DNA from: Acidimicrobiales bacterium
GTDB lineage: Bacteria; Actinomycetota; Acidimicrobiia; Acidimicrobiales; MedAcidi-G1
Assembly (NCBI GenBank): GCA_022449565.1
Contig: JAKUSA010000001.1
Location: forward strand, 1 to 40,516
Direction: 5' to 3'
DNA: 40,516 nucleotides
Both the position numbers and the translations under genes were made by a program. Positions within the stretch are counted from its first letter, which is position 1. Each line of letters opens with the position of its first letter. Of the stretch, positions 1 through 7,618 are shown one piece after another. Under the pieces are notes generated by a model. It saw only the letters and a program-made list of their open reading frames with translations. It did not search any database and was not told the origin of the DNA.

Positions 1-1
1 C

Positions 2-106
2 GAGTTGGTCACCGCCATCATCACAGAGGTCGGCGTTCTGCGGCCGGACTATTCGGCATCGATCGCCGACGCACTACGGCGGGTCGGACTCTCCTCAGAG
101 GGGTAG
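2..106 (+). CDS. C-terminal end of an unidentified protein (partial)
   Basis: An open frame runs from the left edge to a TAG at 104-106 and gives the last 34 residues of a protein, ending in ...ADALRRVGLSSEG. It stops 4 bases before the ATG of the aldolase/SDR gene, so the two are probably one transcription unit. The tail is too short and shows no motif that names a family. A sugar isomerase or kinase would fit beside the downstream aldolase fusion, but that is only a guess from context. Confidence 0.55.
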   Translation, partial: ELVTAIITEVGVLRPDYSASIADALRRVGLSSEG

Positions 107-110
107 AACA

Positions 111-2078
111 ATGGTCAACCAGCACGCCGACGCCCCCGACGACCCGGTCGGATCCTGCGCCTATTTCAGTCGATTAATCGGCTCCGACCCCGACCTGGTG
201 CTCCACGGGGGCGGGAACTCCTCGGTCAAAGCGCCGTGGCCGGACGTTACCGGCCGCACCAGTGAGGCGATCGTCGTGAAGGGGTCAGGCCGGGACATGG
301 GAAGTCTCGAGGTTAAGGACCTCACCGCGCTGCGTCTGTCCCGGTTGCAGGAACTGCTCGAGTTGGACGTGCTCAGCGACGTCGACATGATGCGTGAACT
401 GGCGGCCGCCAAACTCGACCCCGGCGCCCCCAGCCCCTCGGTGGAAACGTTGCTCCACGCCTTCCTCCCGTACCCGGCGGTGCAGCACTCGCACGCCGAC
501 GTCGTCGTGACCCTTACCAACCTGGCCAGTCCTGAGGCACTGGTCCGGGAGGTCTACGGCGACAACGTAGTGGTAATCCCCTACGTCATGCCGGGATTCG
601 ACCTGGCCAGGGCGGTGCGCTCAACCTGGTCCGAGCAGGCCCACGAGGGCACGCTTGGCATGGTCCTGTGCAACCACGGACTGTTCACCTTCGGCGAGGA
701 CTCGGAGACCGCCTACCGACGTCATGCCGACCTCATCAAGCGTGCCGTGGCGTGGCTGGACCGGGAAGCACCGATCGCCCCGCCGGTGGGTGCCGAACTG
801 CCCGAGGTGCTCCTCACCGATCTGGCCCGACTGCGCTGTCACCTCTCCCGGGTGGCCGGGGAACCCATGGTGGTGGGCCGGCATACCGACCTGACGGTGT
901 CGGCATTCCTGGCCCGACCCGACCTGGCCTCGCTGGCCGGCCAGGGCCCACTTACTCCCGACCATGTGATCCGCACCAAGCGCATCCCCATGATCGGCTC
1001 CACCGGAGAGGTCCTTGAGGCTTACGCCGAGGCCTACCGGCAGTACGTAGAACAACACCGGGAAAGGGCCAGCACCGAACTGACCGAGATCGACCCGGCC
1101 CCCCGGGTGGTCCTTGACCCGGAACTCGGAATGCTCACCGTCGGGCGAACGGCCACTGACGCCCGAGTCGCCTCCGACATCTACCACCACACCATCCCCG
1201 TGCTGTGCCGCGCCGAGGACCACCTTGGTGGCTACCAGGCCCTCCCAGACCATGAACTGTTCGACGTCGAGTACTGGGACCTGGAGCAGGCCAAGCTTCG
1301 CCGTGGGGGACCGGCCCCCGACCTGACTGGGTCGGTGGCTGTGGTGACGGGTGCCGCATCGGGCATCGGGCGGGCCTGCGCCGAGGAACTCCTGCAACGT
1401 GGTGCTGCCGTGGTCGGTGTCGATCGGGCCGCTGAGGTGGTCACGGTGGGCGAGGGTGACGCCTGGCTGGGGGTCGAAGCGGACGTCACCGACTCGGAGG
1501 CGGTCGGACGTGCCGTGCGATCCGCAGTCGAATGCTTCGGCGGGATCGACATAGTCGTGGTAGCCGCCGGGATTTTCGGCCCCTCGGCCAGCCTCGACAC
1601 GCTGACCTCCGAAGAGTGGCGCCGGGTCATGGCGGTCAACGTGGACTCGGTACAGATCTTGTTCGGTCTGGTCGGACCACTGCTCGCTCTCTCACCGATC
1701 GGTGGCCGGGTGGCCGTCGTCGGGTCCAAGAACGTTCCGGCACCGGGGCAGGGCGCCGCGGCCTATTCGGCCTCCAAGGCGGCCCTGCAGCAACTCTGTC
1801 GGGTGGCCGCCCTGGAATGGGCAGCCGACGGTGTTCGGATCAACGTTGTCCATCCCGATGCCGTGTTCGACACGGGCCTCTGGAACGACGAACTGATCGC
1901 CGAACGGGCGGCCATTTACGGTCTCACCCCCGAGGAGTACCGCCGGAGAAACCTGCTGTCCGCCGAGATCACCTCCCGCCTCGTGGCCCGATCCACGGTG
2001 GCGCTGTGCACCGACGATTTCGCTGCCACCACTGGCGCTCAGGTGCCCGTCGATGGGGGCAGCGAGCGGGTGATCTAG
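111..2078 (+). CDS. Bifunctional class II aldolase / short-chain dehydrogenase
   Basis: 655 residues with two fused domains. Residues 1 to about 380 are a class II (zinc) aldolase/adducin domain: HGGGNSSVK at 32-40 is the phosphate/substrate loop, Glu112 in SVETLLH is at the usual catalytic position, HSH at 126-128 and NHG at 188-190 supply metal ligands. From about 405 to 655 there is a Rossmann SDR domain with TGAASGIG near 413-420 and the catalytic YSASK at 552-556. This architecture is known from rhamnulose-phosphate aldolase/lactaldehyde dehydrogenase fusions (about 690 residues) and relatives. The likely reaction is cleavage of a sugar phosphate or similar aldol followed by NAD-linked oxidation of a product. 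The exact substrate cannot be read from sequence. The ATG follows the upstream stop by 4 bases with GAGGGG upstream as a ribosome site. Confidence 0.85.
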   Translation: MVNQHADAPDDPVGSCAYFSRLIGSDPDLVLHGGGNSSVKAPWPDVTGRTSEAIVVKGSGRDMGSLEVKDLTALRLSRLQELLELDVLSDVDMMRELAAAKLDPGAPSPSVETLLHAFLPYPAVQHSHADVVVTLTNLASPEALVREVYGDNVVVIPYVMPGFDLARAVRSTWSEQAHEGTLGMVLCNHGLFTFGEDSETAYRRHADLIKRAVAWLDREAPIAPPVGAELPEVLLTDLARLRCHLSRVAGEPMVVGRHTDLTVSAFLARPDLASLAGQGPLTPDHVIRTKRIPMIGSTGEVLEAYAEAYRQYVEQHRERASTELTEIDPAPRVVLDPELGMLTVGRTATDARVASDIYHHTIPVLCRAEDHLGGYQALPDHELFDVEYWDLEQAKLRRGGPAPDLTGSVAVVTGAASGIGRACAEELLQRGAAVVGVDRAAEVVTVGEGDAWLGVEADVTDSEAVGRAVRSAVECFGGIDIVVVAAGIFGPSASLDTLTSEEWRRVMAVNVDSVQILFGLVGPLLALSPIGGRVAVVGSKNVPAPGQGAAAYSASKAALQQLCRVAALEWAADGVRINVVHPDAVFDTGLWNDELIAERAAIYGLTPEEYRRRNLLSAEITSRLVARSTVALCTDDFAATTGAQVPVDGGSERVI

Positions 2079-2137
2079 ATCAGATCCCGCTGACCGAAAC
2101 AGGCTCGGGGTGCCCCGATATCGGGTACCCCCGAACC

Positions 2138-2143
2138 TATGCT
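2138..2143 (+). promoter_or_regulatory. Possible -10 element for leaderless LysM lipoprotein mRNA
   Basis: TATGCT fits the TANNNT pattern and lies exactly 6 bases before the GTG chosen as start of the LysM lipoprotein. Transcription would begin at or next to the start codon, giving a leaderless mRNA. No ribosome binding site is visible and no clear -35 was found. Confidence 0.35.
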
Positions 2144-2149
2144 GGGGTC

Positions 2150-2782
2150 GTGCAGAGGCTCCTCGGGGTGTGCGTGCTGTCCCTCCTGGTCACTGCGGGT
2201 TGCGGTGGCGGCGAGGAGGATCCGATCCTGGTCCCGGCCACGATGGCACCTACCACTGCCGCGCCGGCCACTCTGGCGTCGACTACGACCACCACCACCC
2301 TGGCCCCGACTCCAACTACCGCAGCTCCCGTTGCGTCCACCACGACCACCACAGCTCCCGTTGCGTCCACCACGGCCATCCCGACCACCACGGAAGCGGC
2401 AGACGTCGGACCCTTATCGGTGCTCGTGGAGGTCGGCGACTCCCTGTCCAAGATCGCCAAGCGTTACGACACTACGACCGAGATACTGGCCGCCATCAAC
2501 GGAATCTGTGATGTCAACCAGATCTACGTCGGCCAGAAGATCCTGCTCGCCGCCGCAGGATCCGAGACCGACGACGGGGTCGACCCCGAGCCGATCTCGG
2601 TCACCGTGATCGTGGAGGCCGGCGACTCCCTGTCCAAGATCGCCAAGCAGTACGACACAACCGTGGATGACCTCATGGTGGCCAACGACATCACCGACCC
2701 AAACCTGGTTCTCGTCGGCCAGGAACTCGTAGTGTCCGGCATCGTGCCCGTCGTGCCAGACGTCGAACCCCCCGTCTGCTGA
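2150..2782 (+). CDS. Lipoprotein with two LysM domains
   Basis: 210 residues. The GTG start was chosen because it begins a clean signal peptide: a short basic N-terminus (Gln-Arg), a hydrophobic core (LLGVCVLSLLV) and a lipobox VTAGC with the lipidated Cys at residue 18. A Gly/Glu stretch and a Thr/Ala/Pro-rich linker follow, then two LysM modules about 62 residues apart, each containing GDSLSKIAK, with a conserved Asn and VGQ later in each. LysM binds N-acetylglucosamine polymers, so this is probably a cell-envelope peptidoglycan-binding lipoprotein. No catalytic domain follows, so it may anchor or space something. The open frame extends far upstream of 2150, but that part overlaps the aldolase gene in another frame and is not coding. 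The AcnX gene starts 8 bases after its stop. Confidence 0.8.
   Translation: MQRLLGVCVLSLLVTAGCGGGEEDPILVPATMAPTTAAPATLASTTTTTTLAPTPTTAAPVASTTTTTAPVASTTAIPTTTEAADVGPLSVLVEVGDSLSKIAKRYDTTTEILAAINGICDVNQIYVGQKILLAAAGSETDDGVDPEPISVTVIVEAGDSLSKIAKQYDTTVDDLMVANDITDPNLVLVGQELVVSGIVPVVPDVEPPVC
2322..2374 (+). repeat. Tandem 30-base repeat in the lipoprotein linker
   Basis: Two copies, at 2322-2344 and 2352-2374, share 23 identical bases in a 30-base period. They encode APVASTTTTT and APVASTTAIP. This is the Thr/Pro-rich linker between the lipidated N-terminus and the LysM modules, and it is likely variable in length between strains. Confidence 0.8.
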
Positions 2783-2790
2783 TTCGGACG

Positions 2791-4059
2791 GTGAGCGTTC
2801 GTCTCACCGACGGCGACCGGGCGTACCTGGCCGGCGACCATGGTCCGTCCGCGCAGTCGGCGATGCGCGTCGTGGTGCGCCTCGCCGACACTATGGAGGC
2901 CGAGGGACTCCTCGACATCACCGGAGCCCACATCGACTCCTGCCTCTACCACGGTCCGGCCGTACTCGACTTTGCTGACTGGTTGGCCGATGGTGGCGCC
3001 CGGGTGGCCGTGCCCACCACCTTGAATGTCTCCTCCCTGGACCTCCTCCACCCCGATCTCTACCGGGGCGACCCGGACTGGGCGGTCCAGGCCCGACGAC
3101 TCATGGAGCGCTACGAGGAGATGGGGTGCCAGCCGACCTGGACGTGTGCCCCCTACCAACTGGACGTCCGCCCGTCGTTTGGTGAGCAGATCGCGTGGGC
3201 CGAGTCGAACGCCATCGTCTTCGCCAACTCAGTGCTCGGTGCGCGCACCCACCGCTACGGCGATTTCATCGACATCTGTGCAGCCATCTGCGGTCGGGCA
3301 CCGGCCGCCGGCTTGCATCTCGAGGGGAACCGGCGGGGAACGCTCCTGGTCCGCCTCGAAGGCCTAGGCGACGATCTGCTCGACCGGGATGTTCTCTACC
3401 CGGTCCTGGGTCACCTAGTGGGGCAGACCGCCGGCCACGGCGTGCCGGTCATTGACGGCCTACCTCCCTCGGTTGGTGAGGATCGTCTCAAGGCCCTCGG
3501 TGCGGCCGCGGCCTCGGCCGGTTCGGTCGGTCTCTTCCATGCGGTGGGGAGCACTCCCGAGGCCCCTACCGTCGAAGCGGCCTTCCAGGGCGTCGAACCG
3601 GAGGTGGTTGTAGTGGTGGGTACGGCGGAGCTGCGGGCCGCACGCGACGCACTGAGCACCACGGGAGACTCCCGACTCGGCACGGTGAGCCTTGGTACCC
3701 CCCACTACTCGGTGGCTGAGATCAGCCGGCTTGTGGAACTACTCGATGGCCGTTCGGTGCATCCGGATGTGTCCTTCTACGTGTCCACGGGACGAGATGT
3801 TCTGGCCGAGGTGGGACTGCGCGGGTGGGAAGAACCCCTTCGGTCGGCGGGGGTTACTTTCGTCACCGATACCTGCACCTACATCACCCCGATCCTGGCC
3901 GAGACCAGTCGACCGGCCATGACCGACTCGGGCAAATGGGCCTACTACGCGCCGGGGAACCTGGGAGTCGAGGTGGTGTTCGGCAGTGTCGAGGATTGTG
4001 TCGCCTCGGCGGTGGCCGGCGAGGTTGTGCGCGACGACGGGATCTGGGGCGATGGCTGA
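2791..4059 (+). CDS. AcnX (aconitase X) large subunit, DUF521
   Basis: 422 residues from a GTG 8 bases after the lipoprotein stop. The protein has the AcnX large-subunit look: an N-terminal YLAGDHGPSAQ.A segment, DITGAHIDSCLYHG near 42-55, the cysteine motif GCQPTWTCAPY with Cys113 and Cys119, and a C-terminal TDTCTYI with Cys362, then MTDSGKWAYYAPG. These cysteines are the expected Fe-S cluster ligands. AcnX enzymes dehydrate hydroxy acids: bacterial members act on cis-3-hydroxy-L-proline, archaeal ones on mevalonate 5-phosphate. The small subunit overlaps the 3' end by 8 bases, and the next gene is an ornithine cyclodeaminase-family protein. That context favours the hydroxyproline activity, giving delta1-pyrroline-2-carboxylate. 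Family assignment is firm; the substrate is inferred. Confidence 0.85.
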   Translation: MSVRLTDGDRAYLAGDHGPSAQSAMRVVVRLADTMEAEGLLDITGAHIDSCLYHGPAVLDFADWLADGGARVAVPTTLNVSSLDLLHPDLYRGDPDWAVQARRLMERYEEMGCQPTWTCAPYQLDVRPSFGEQIAWAESNAIVFANSVLGARTHRYGDFIDICAAICGRAPAAGLHLEGNRRGTLLVRLEGLGDDLLDRDVLYPVLGHLVGQTAGHGVPVIDGLPPSVGEDRLKALGAAAASAGSVGLFHAVGSTPEAPTVEAAFQGVEPEVVVVVGTAELRAARDALSTTGDSRLGTVSLGTPHYSVAEISRLVELLDGRSVHPDVSFYVSTGRDVLAEVGLRGWEEPLRSAGVTFVTDTCTYITPILAETSRPAMTDSGKWAYYAPGNLGVEVVFGSVEDCVASAVAGEVVRDDGIWGDG

Positions 4060-4462
4060 CCGGCCCCGGGTTTTGGTGGCCGGTACGGCGGCCGGGGAGG
4101 TCCTACGCCTCGACGAACCTCTCAGTTTCTGGGGTGGTGTGGACCCCGTCACCGGTCGCATCACCGACCTCCGCCATCCCCAGGTCGGGCAGTCGGTGAC
4201 CGGCCGGATCCTGGTCATGCCGTTCGGCCGGGGATCGAGTGGTGGGAGTTCTGTGATCGCCGAGGGCATACGGGCCGGGACCGCTCCGTCGGCGATCCTC
4301 CTCCTCGAACCGGACGAGATCGTCACCGTTGGGGCGATCGTGGCGGACGAGCTCTACGGCGAATCGATGCCGGTCGTGGTGTTGGCCGAGGATCGGCACT
4401 CTTTGCTCCGAACCGGCCAGCAGGTCACCGTGGCCCCCGACGGATCGGTGGTGGGGACGTGA
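4052..4462 (+). CDS. AcnX small subunit, DUF126 swivel domain
   Basis: 136 residues. The ATG at 4052 overlaps the end of the large-subunit gene by 8 bases, the usual layout for split AcnX pairs; the open frame extends further upstream, but only inside that gene. The motif GRGSSGGSSVIAEGIRAGTAP, near residues 60-80, carries the conserved serine loop at the active site, and ILLLEPDEIVTVGAIVA follows. DUF126 folds as the swivelling domain that closes on the large subunit to form the dehydratase active site. It ends 24 bases before the GTG of the reductase-like gene, so all three are probably co-transcribed. Confidence 0.85.
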   Translation: MADRPRVLVAGTAAGEVLRLDEPLSFWGGVDPVTGRITDLRHPQVGQSVTGRILVMPFGRGSSGGSSVIAEGIRAGTAPSAILLLEPDEIVTVGAIVADELYGESMPVVVLAEDRHSLLRTGQQVTVAPDGSVVGT

Positions 4463-4486
4463 CCCGGATCGCCGGAGGATGAGCAG

Positions 4487-5353
4487 GTGCGGTACCTGAG
4501 AGCAGCCGAGGTCCGCGAAGCGCTCCCCATGAACGAGTGCATCGAAGCAATGGTCCATGCGTTCGGTGGAACACGGGATGGCCAGAGTCGAACGAGGCTC
4601 GGGGGCTCGCTGGTCCTGTTGGGGCTCCTCGACGGCCAGGCCAGTGTCAAGATCGTGTCCACCGGGCTCGGCGAGGAAGCGGGGATAGTCGCGGTGTTCG
4701 ACGTCGACGGACGACCACTTGGCCTCGTCGACGGACCCACCCTCTCCGCCATTCGCACCGGAGCGGCGCCGGGGTTGGCCACCGACCTGTTAGCCGACTC
4801 GGACTGCTCGACGCTGGCCATGCTGGGGGCCGGCTCGATGGCCACCGACCAGGTCGCCGCCGTCCGGGCCGTCCGACCCATCGAACGGGTGCTGGTGTGG
4901 AGCAGGACCGAGAGGCGGGCCCAGTCGCTGGCCGACTCGGTCGGCGGGGAAGTGGTGGCCGACGCCGACGAGGCGGTCGCCGAAGCTGACATCGTGAGCA
5001 CGGCGACCCCGGCCACCGTCCCGCTGTTCGACGCCGGCTCTCTGCGGCCGGGAACCCATGTGAACGCCATCGGAGCGTTCACGCCCGATATGGCCGAAAT
5101 CCCCGGCGAGGTGGTCGAGAGGGCCTTCGTCGTCGTCGACGATCGGAAAGCGGCGGCCTCCGAGGCCGGTGACCTTCTGCGGGTGGCGCGCCGTCCCGAC
5201 GCCGACCTGGCCGAGTTGCTCGCTGGCCGGGCCGGCCCAGACGGTCAGCCGTTCACCCTGTTCAAGTCGGTAGGCATCGCGGCCCAGGACGCCGCGGCTG
5301 CCATAAGGGCCTTGGACAACGCAGAACGACTTGGTATAGGAGTACGGCTCTAA
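4487..5353 (+). CDS. Ornithine cyclodeaminase / mu-crystallin family reductase (LhpI-like)
   Basis: 288 residues of the OCD/mu-crystallin family, shorter than classical ornithine cyclodeaminase (about 350). There is an N-terminal substrate-binding part (RYLRAAEVREAL..NECIEAMVHAF), a conserved GPTLSAIRTGAAPGLATDLLA segment, and a Rossmann motif LAMLGAGSMATDQVAA for NAD(P)H, followed by VLVWSRTERRAQ. GTG 4487 is chosen because GGAGG lies about 10 bases upstream; the nearby ATG at 4479 reaches a stop after six codons. Beside AcnX, the best match is delta1-pyrroline-2-carboxylate reductase (LhpI), which makes L-proline in the 3-hydroxyproline pathway. Other members of the family (alanine dehydrogenase, ketimine reductase) cannot be excluded. 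Confidence 0.8.
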   Translation: MRYLRAAEVREALPMNECIEAMVHAFGGTRDGQSRTRLGGSLVLLGLLDGQASVKIVSTGLGEEAGIVAVFDVDGRPLGLVDGPTLSAIRTGAAPGLATDLLADSDCSTLAMLGAGSMATDQVAAVRAVRPIERVLVWSRTERRAQSLADSVGGEVVADADEAVAEADIVSTATPATVPLFDAGSLRPGTHVNAIGAFTPDMAEIPGEVVERAFVVVDDRKAAASEAGDLLRVARRPDADLAELLAGRAGPDGQPFTLFKSVGIAAQDAAAAIRALDNAERLGIGVRL

Positions 5354-5357
5354 ACCT

Positions 5358-5382
5358 GTCGCCCCATCGATCTGGGTGGCGA
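5358..5382. terminator. Possible bidirectional terminator between convergent genes
   Basis: Between the reductase (ending 5353) and the minus-strand AhpD-like gene (ending 5388) lies an imperfect inverted repeat, TCGCC...GGCGA with a bulge and a short extension. There is no T-tract. Its place between convergent stops suggests a terminator, but the stem is weak. Confidence 0.25.
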
Positions 5383-5387
5383 TCTAC

Positions 5388-5948
5388 TCAGTTGTCCTCG
5401 GGAATCCACGGTTCGGGCTGCAGGCCCAGCCCGTCGGCGATCCGGTTGGCATAGGCGTAGTAGGCGGTGACCTCGACGATGTCGAGGATGTCACGGTCGG
5501 TGAACCCTGCTGCCCGGAGGGGTGCCAGGTCGGCCTCGGACATCTCCGCTGGCCGGACCGTCAACTTGACAGCGAACCCGAGCATCGCCCGACGCCGGTC
5601 GTCGAGCGGGGCACTCCGCCAGTCGGCTTCGACTAGGGCCAGTAGAGAGTCGTCTCTCAGGAGTCGGCGTAGACCACGCCGATGATGAGTCACTCAATAA
5701 TGGCAGTGGTTCTCCAGGCTGACCACCAGGGCGATCAACTCCCGTTCCGCCTTCCGGAGGGATGGCGTTCCGGCCATCGCCGACGAGTACACCGACTGGT
5801 GTGCGGCCATCCCAGGTGGGTTAAGGGAGTGCACCGCCATTATGTGGTCCACCCGACCGGTTCCAGGATCGACCACCTCGCCGTGTAGTTCGCGCAAGTT
5901 GTCATCGGACGACCACTCGCTGTCTGGCACCGTTTCGATCCAGGACAT
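5388..5948 (-). CDS. AhpD-like peroxidase-related selenoprotein (CxxU), TGA read as Sec
   Basis: 186 residues if the in-frame TGA at 5696-5694 is read as selenocysteine. Upstream of it the frame ends ...ENHCHY and downstream it continues VTHHRRGLRRLL..., both in the same frame and both typical of carboxymuconolactone decarboxylase/AhpD-type peroxidase-related proteins, where the motif is CxxC. Numbering from ATG 5948 gives Glu70, Cys82, Sec85 and His89. The spacings (12, 3, 4) equal those I recall for Mycobacterium AhpD (Glu118, Cys130, Cys133, His137), so the TGA replaces the second active-site Cys. A SECIS-like hairpin follows the TGA. Start: ATG 5948 has GGAG 8 bases upstream; ATG 5963 is an alternative adding 5 residues. 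It lies 22 bases after the sulfotransferase-like gene, in the same operon. Likely role: thiol-dependent peroxide reduction. It is not a pseudogene by appearance, since both halves are intact. Confidence 0.85.
5664..5682 (-). promoter_or_regulatory. Bacterial SECIS element of the AhpD-like gene
   Basis: Counting the U of UGA (5696) as 1, bases 15-21 (UCGGCGU) pair perfectly with 27-33 (ACGCCGA) around a five-base loop GGUCU at 22-26. As I recall, the apical loop of E. coli fdhF also contains GGUCU at this distance from UGA, with the G and U contacted by SelB. The stem lies inside the reading frame, as bacterial SECIS elements do. Confidence 0.85.
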
Positions 5949-5970
5949 GCCTGAGTCTCCCATGTAGCCC

Positions 5971-6693
5971 TCAGGAGGGGGTTAGCGAGAACTCGGCCAA
6001 CCGGTCGTAAAGCGGCTGGGCCTCGGCTAGGACAGCCTCGAGGTGACCGGGAAGCGACCCGGTGCCCGGCATACCGGCCTCGAACCCGGTCGACCGGTGG
6101 GCATTCTGGTACCAGTGCCCGGCCCATACTCCGTCCTCAGGTTTAGGCCCAGCCGGCCAGGACAGCATCGCCTCCTCAAACGGCAAGCCGAGTCGCTGAC
6201 AGACCTTGGCCAGCACCGCACCCGGATCGCCCAGAAGGACCGCCGAGTCCACTACTAACGGCCGATCGCCGTTTGCGAGGATGGTCTCCAACAGGTCGAC
6301 CTGCACGTCGAGTCCGATGTCGGTCACCTTCACGTCGGGCAGGTTGACGGAGTGCGATCGGAGGACCTGTCGGGGCTCGCGGATCAGGAGGATGTTGTGG
6401 CACAAACCCAGGAACGACCGGTCCAGGCCCACTAGGTGGTGACACATCTGCTTGAAGAAGACAACCGGGGTCTCGTAGTGGCCAAGGATTACCTCCTCCA
6501 CTACGCGGGTGCCGTTTGAGTCCTGGTCGGCCAGGACGGCGTTACGCCCCGGATGATTCCGGCCGCTCACCTCGAGGTAGTGGGCATAGATGGGCTCGTC
6601 GACGACCGTGGTGTCGGTCCGCTGCCGGAACGAGTACATCAGCGCTGTGGATATGTTCCGCGGGCCCGACCAGCAGTTGATCCGCAGCGTCAT
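5971..6693 (-). CDS. Sulfotransferase-like P-loop protein
   Basis: 240 residues. The N-terminus MTLRINCWSGPRNISTALMYSF contains a P-loop-like PAPS 5'-phosphate-binding segment (GPRNISTALMYSF, residues 10-22), followed by DEPIYAHYL and FKQMCHHL, then LLIREPRQVLRSH, which resembles the 3'-phosphate-binding loop of sulfotransferases. The ATG overlaps the stop of the class IV aminotransferase by 4 bases (ATGA), so the two are translationally coupled. I recall that plants carry branched-chain-aminotransferase-like proteins in which a domain of this type is fused to a class IV aminotransferase, so the pair probably works together. Substrate and true sulfotransfer activity are unknown. Confidence 0.75.
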   Translation of the reverse strand: MTLRINCWSGPRNISTALMYSFRQRTDTTVVDEPIYAHYLEVSGRNHPGRNAVLADQDSNGTRVVEEVILGHYETPVVFFKQMCHHLVGLDRSFLGLCHNILLIREPRQVLRSHSVNLPDVKVTDIGLDVQVDLLETILANGDRPLVVDSAVLLGDPGAVLAKVCQRLGLPFEEAMLSWPAGPKPEDGVWAGHWYQNAHRSTGFEAGMPGTGSLPGHLEAVLAEAQPLYDRLAEFSLTPS

Positions 6694-7604
6694 CGGTTGA
6701 GATCGGCGGCCAAGGCCTTCCCGTAGAGACTCCGGAGGCGGGCCGTGACCGGACCCCCAGACCCGTTGCCGATCGTTCGCCCATCCACCGCGACCACAGG
6801 GGTCAGACCGCCGAAGGTGCCGGTGACAAATGCCTCGTCGGCCGAGTAGACGTCGGTGAGCGAGAAGGGTTGTTGACGGGTTGCCATCCCGTCTGCCTCG
6901 GCCACTTCCAGCACGACCTCCCGGGTAATGCCGTTCAGGCAGTAGTGGCCCGTGGAGGTCCAGAGTTCGGTGCTGCGGACGACAAAAAAGTTGGTGGCGT
7001 TACAGGTGGCGACCGCGCCGGTCGGGTCGAGCATCAGTGCCTCGTCGGCGCCGGCCTCAACGGCTTGGATTAGGGCGATCACTTCGTGCAGCTTTGAGTG
7101 GCAGTTGAGCCGTTGGTCAAGCGTGTCGGGTGCCGGACGACGAACGGTGGCCGTGAAGAGTGAGATTCCCGACTCGGTAACCTCCGGGCTGGCCGCCTTG
7201 TGCTCGGCGATGATCACCATGTTCGGACCGCCGACCGTGTTGGCCGGGTGCTGTGATGGCGTTCTCTTGTCGCCCCGGGTGACCATGAGACGGAGGTGCA
7301 CGTCGTCGTGCATGGCATTGCGGTCGACCGTGGCCTGCAGGGCGGCGACCACCTCGGTTCGGGCCATCCCGATGTCCAGATGGATAGCCGCGGCCCCGGC
7401 AAACAGGCGGTCCAGGTGCCGGTCTAGAAATCCGAACTGGCCCTCGTGGAGTCGGATCCCCTCCCAGACACCATCGCCGACCAGGAATCCGCTGTCGAAA
7501 ACCGAGATCCGAGCCTCCGCACGGGGGTAGAAATCCCCGTTGATATACACCTGAACCGTGTCGTTACGGGGATCGTGGACCGCGGAATGGGTGGACTTCT
7601 CCAT
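6690..7604 (-). CDS. Class IV PLP-dependent aminotransferase (branched-chain/D-amino acid type)
   Basis: 304 residues from ATG 7604. The open frame continues about 60 codons upstream, but that part has no family look. The N-terminus VYINGDFYPRAEARISVFDSGF, then LVGDGVWEGIRLH, is typical of class IV (BCAT/DAAT/ADC lyase) enzymes. The probable PLP lysine is Lys171 in LNCHSKLHEVIAL, and GITREVVLEVAE and EAFVTGTFGGLTPV follow in the C-terminal half. It transaminates an amino acid or releases an amine; substrate unknown. It is first in a minus-strand operon with the overlapping sulfotransferase-like gene and the AhpD-like selenoprotein. A -10-like TACGCT lies 8 bases upstream with no ribosome site, suggesting a nearly leaderless mRNA. 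Confidence 0.85.
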   Translation of the reverse strand: MEKSTHSAVHDPRNDTVQVYINGDFYPRAEARISVFDSGFLVGDGVWEGIRLHEGQFGFLDRHLDRLFAGAAAIHLDIGMARTEVVAALQATVDRNAMHDDVHLRLMVTRGDKRTPSQHPANTVGGPNMVIIAEHKAASPEVTESGISLFTATVRRPAPDTLDQRLNCHSKLHEVIALIQAVEAGADEALMLDPTGAVATCNATNFFVVRSTELWTSTGHYCLNGITREVVLEVAEADGMATRQQPFSLTDVYSADEAFVTGTFGGLTPVVAVDGRTIGNGSGGPVTARLRSLYGKALAADLNR

Positions 7605-7612
7605 GGCCGACG

Positions 7613-7618
7613 AGCGTA
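7613..7618 (-). promoter_or_regulatory. Possible -10 element for aminotransferase operon
   Basis: On the minus strand TACGCT (TANNNT pattern) stands 8 bases before the ATG at 7604 with no purine-rich ribosome site between them. This places the transcription start at or next to the initiation codon. No clear -35 was found. Confidence 0.35.

Noticed and set aside
1532-2149. Upstream part of the long frame ending at 2782
   Set aside because: It overlaps the aldolase/SDR gene in another frame and has Arg/Gly-rich shadow composition; a signal peptide begins at GTG 2150.
5388-5963. The AhpD-like gene as a pseudogene or two separate genes
   Set aside because: Both halves keep the same frame, the only interruption is a TGA at a catalytic Cys column, and a SECIS hairpin follows. 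A random nonsense mutation or frameshift does not explain this.
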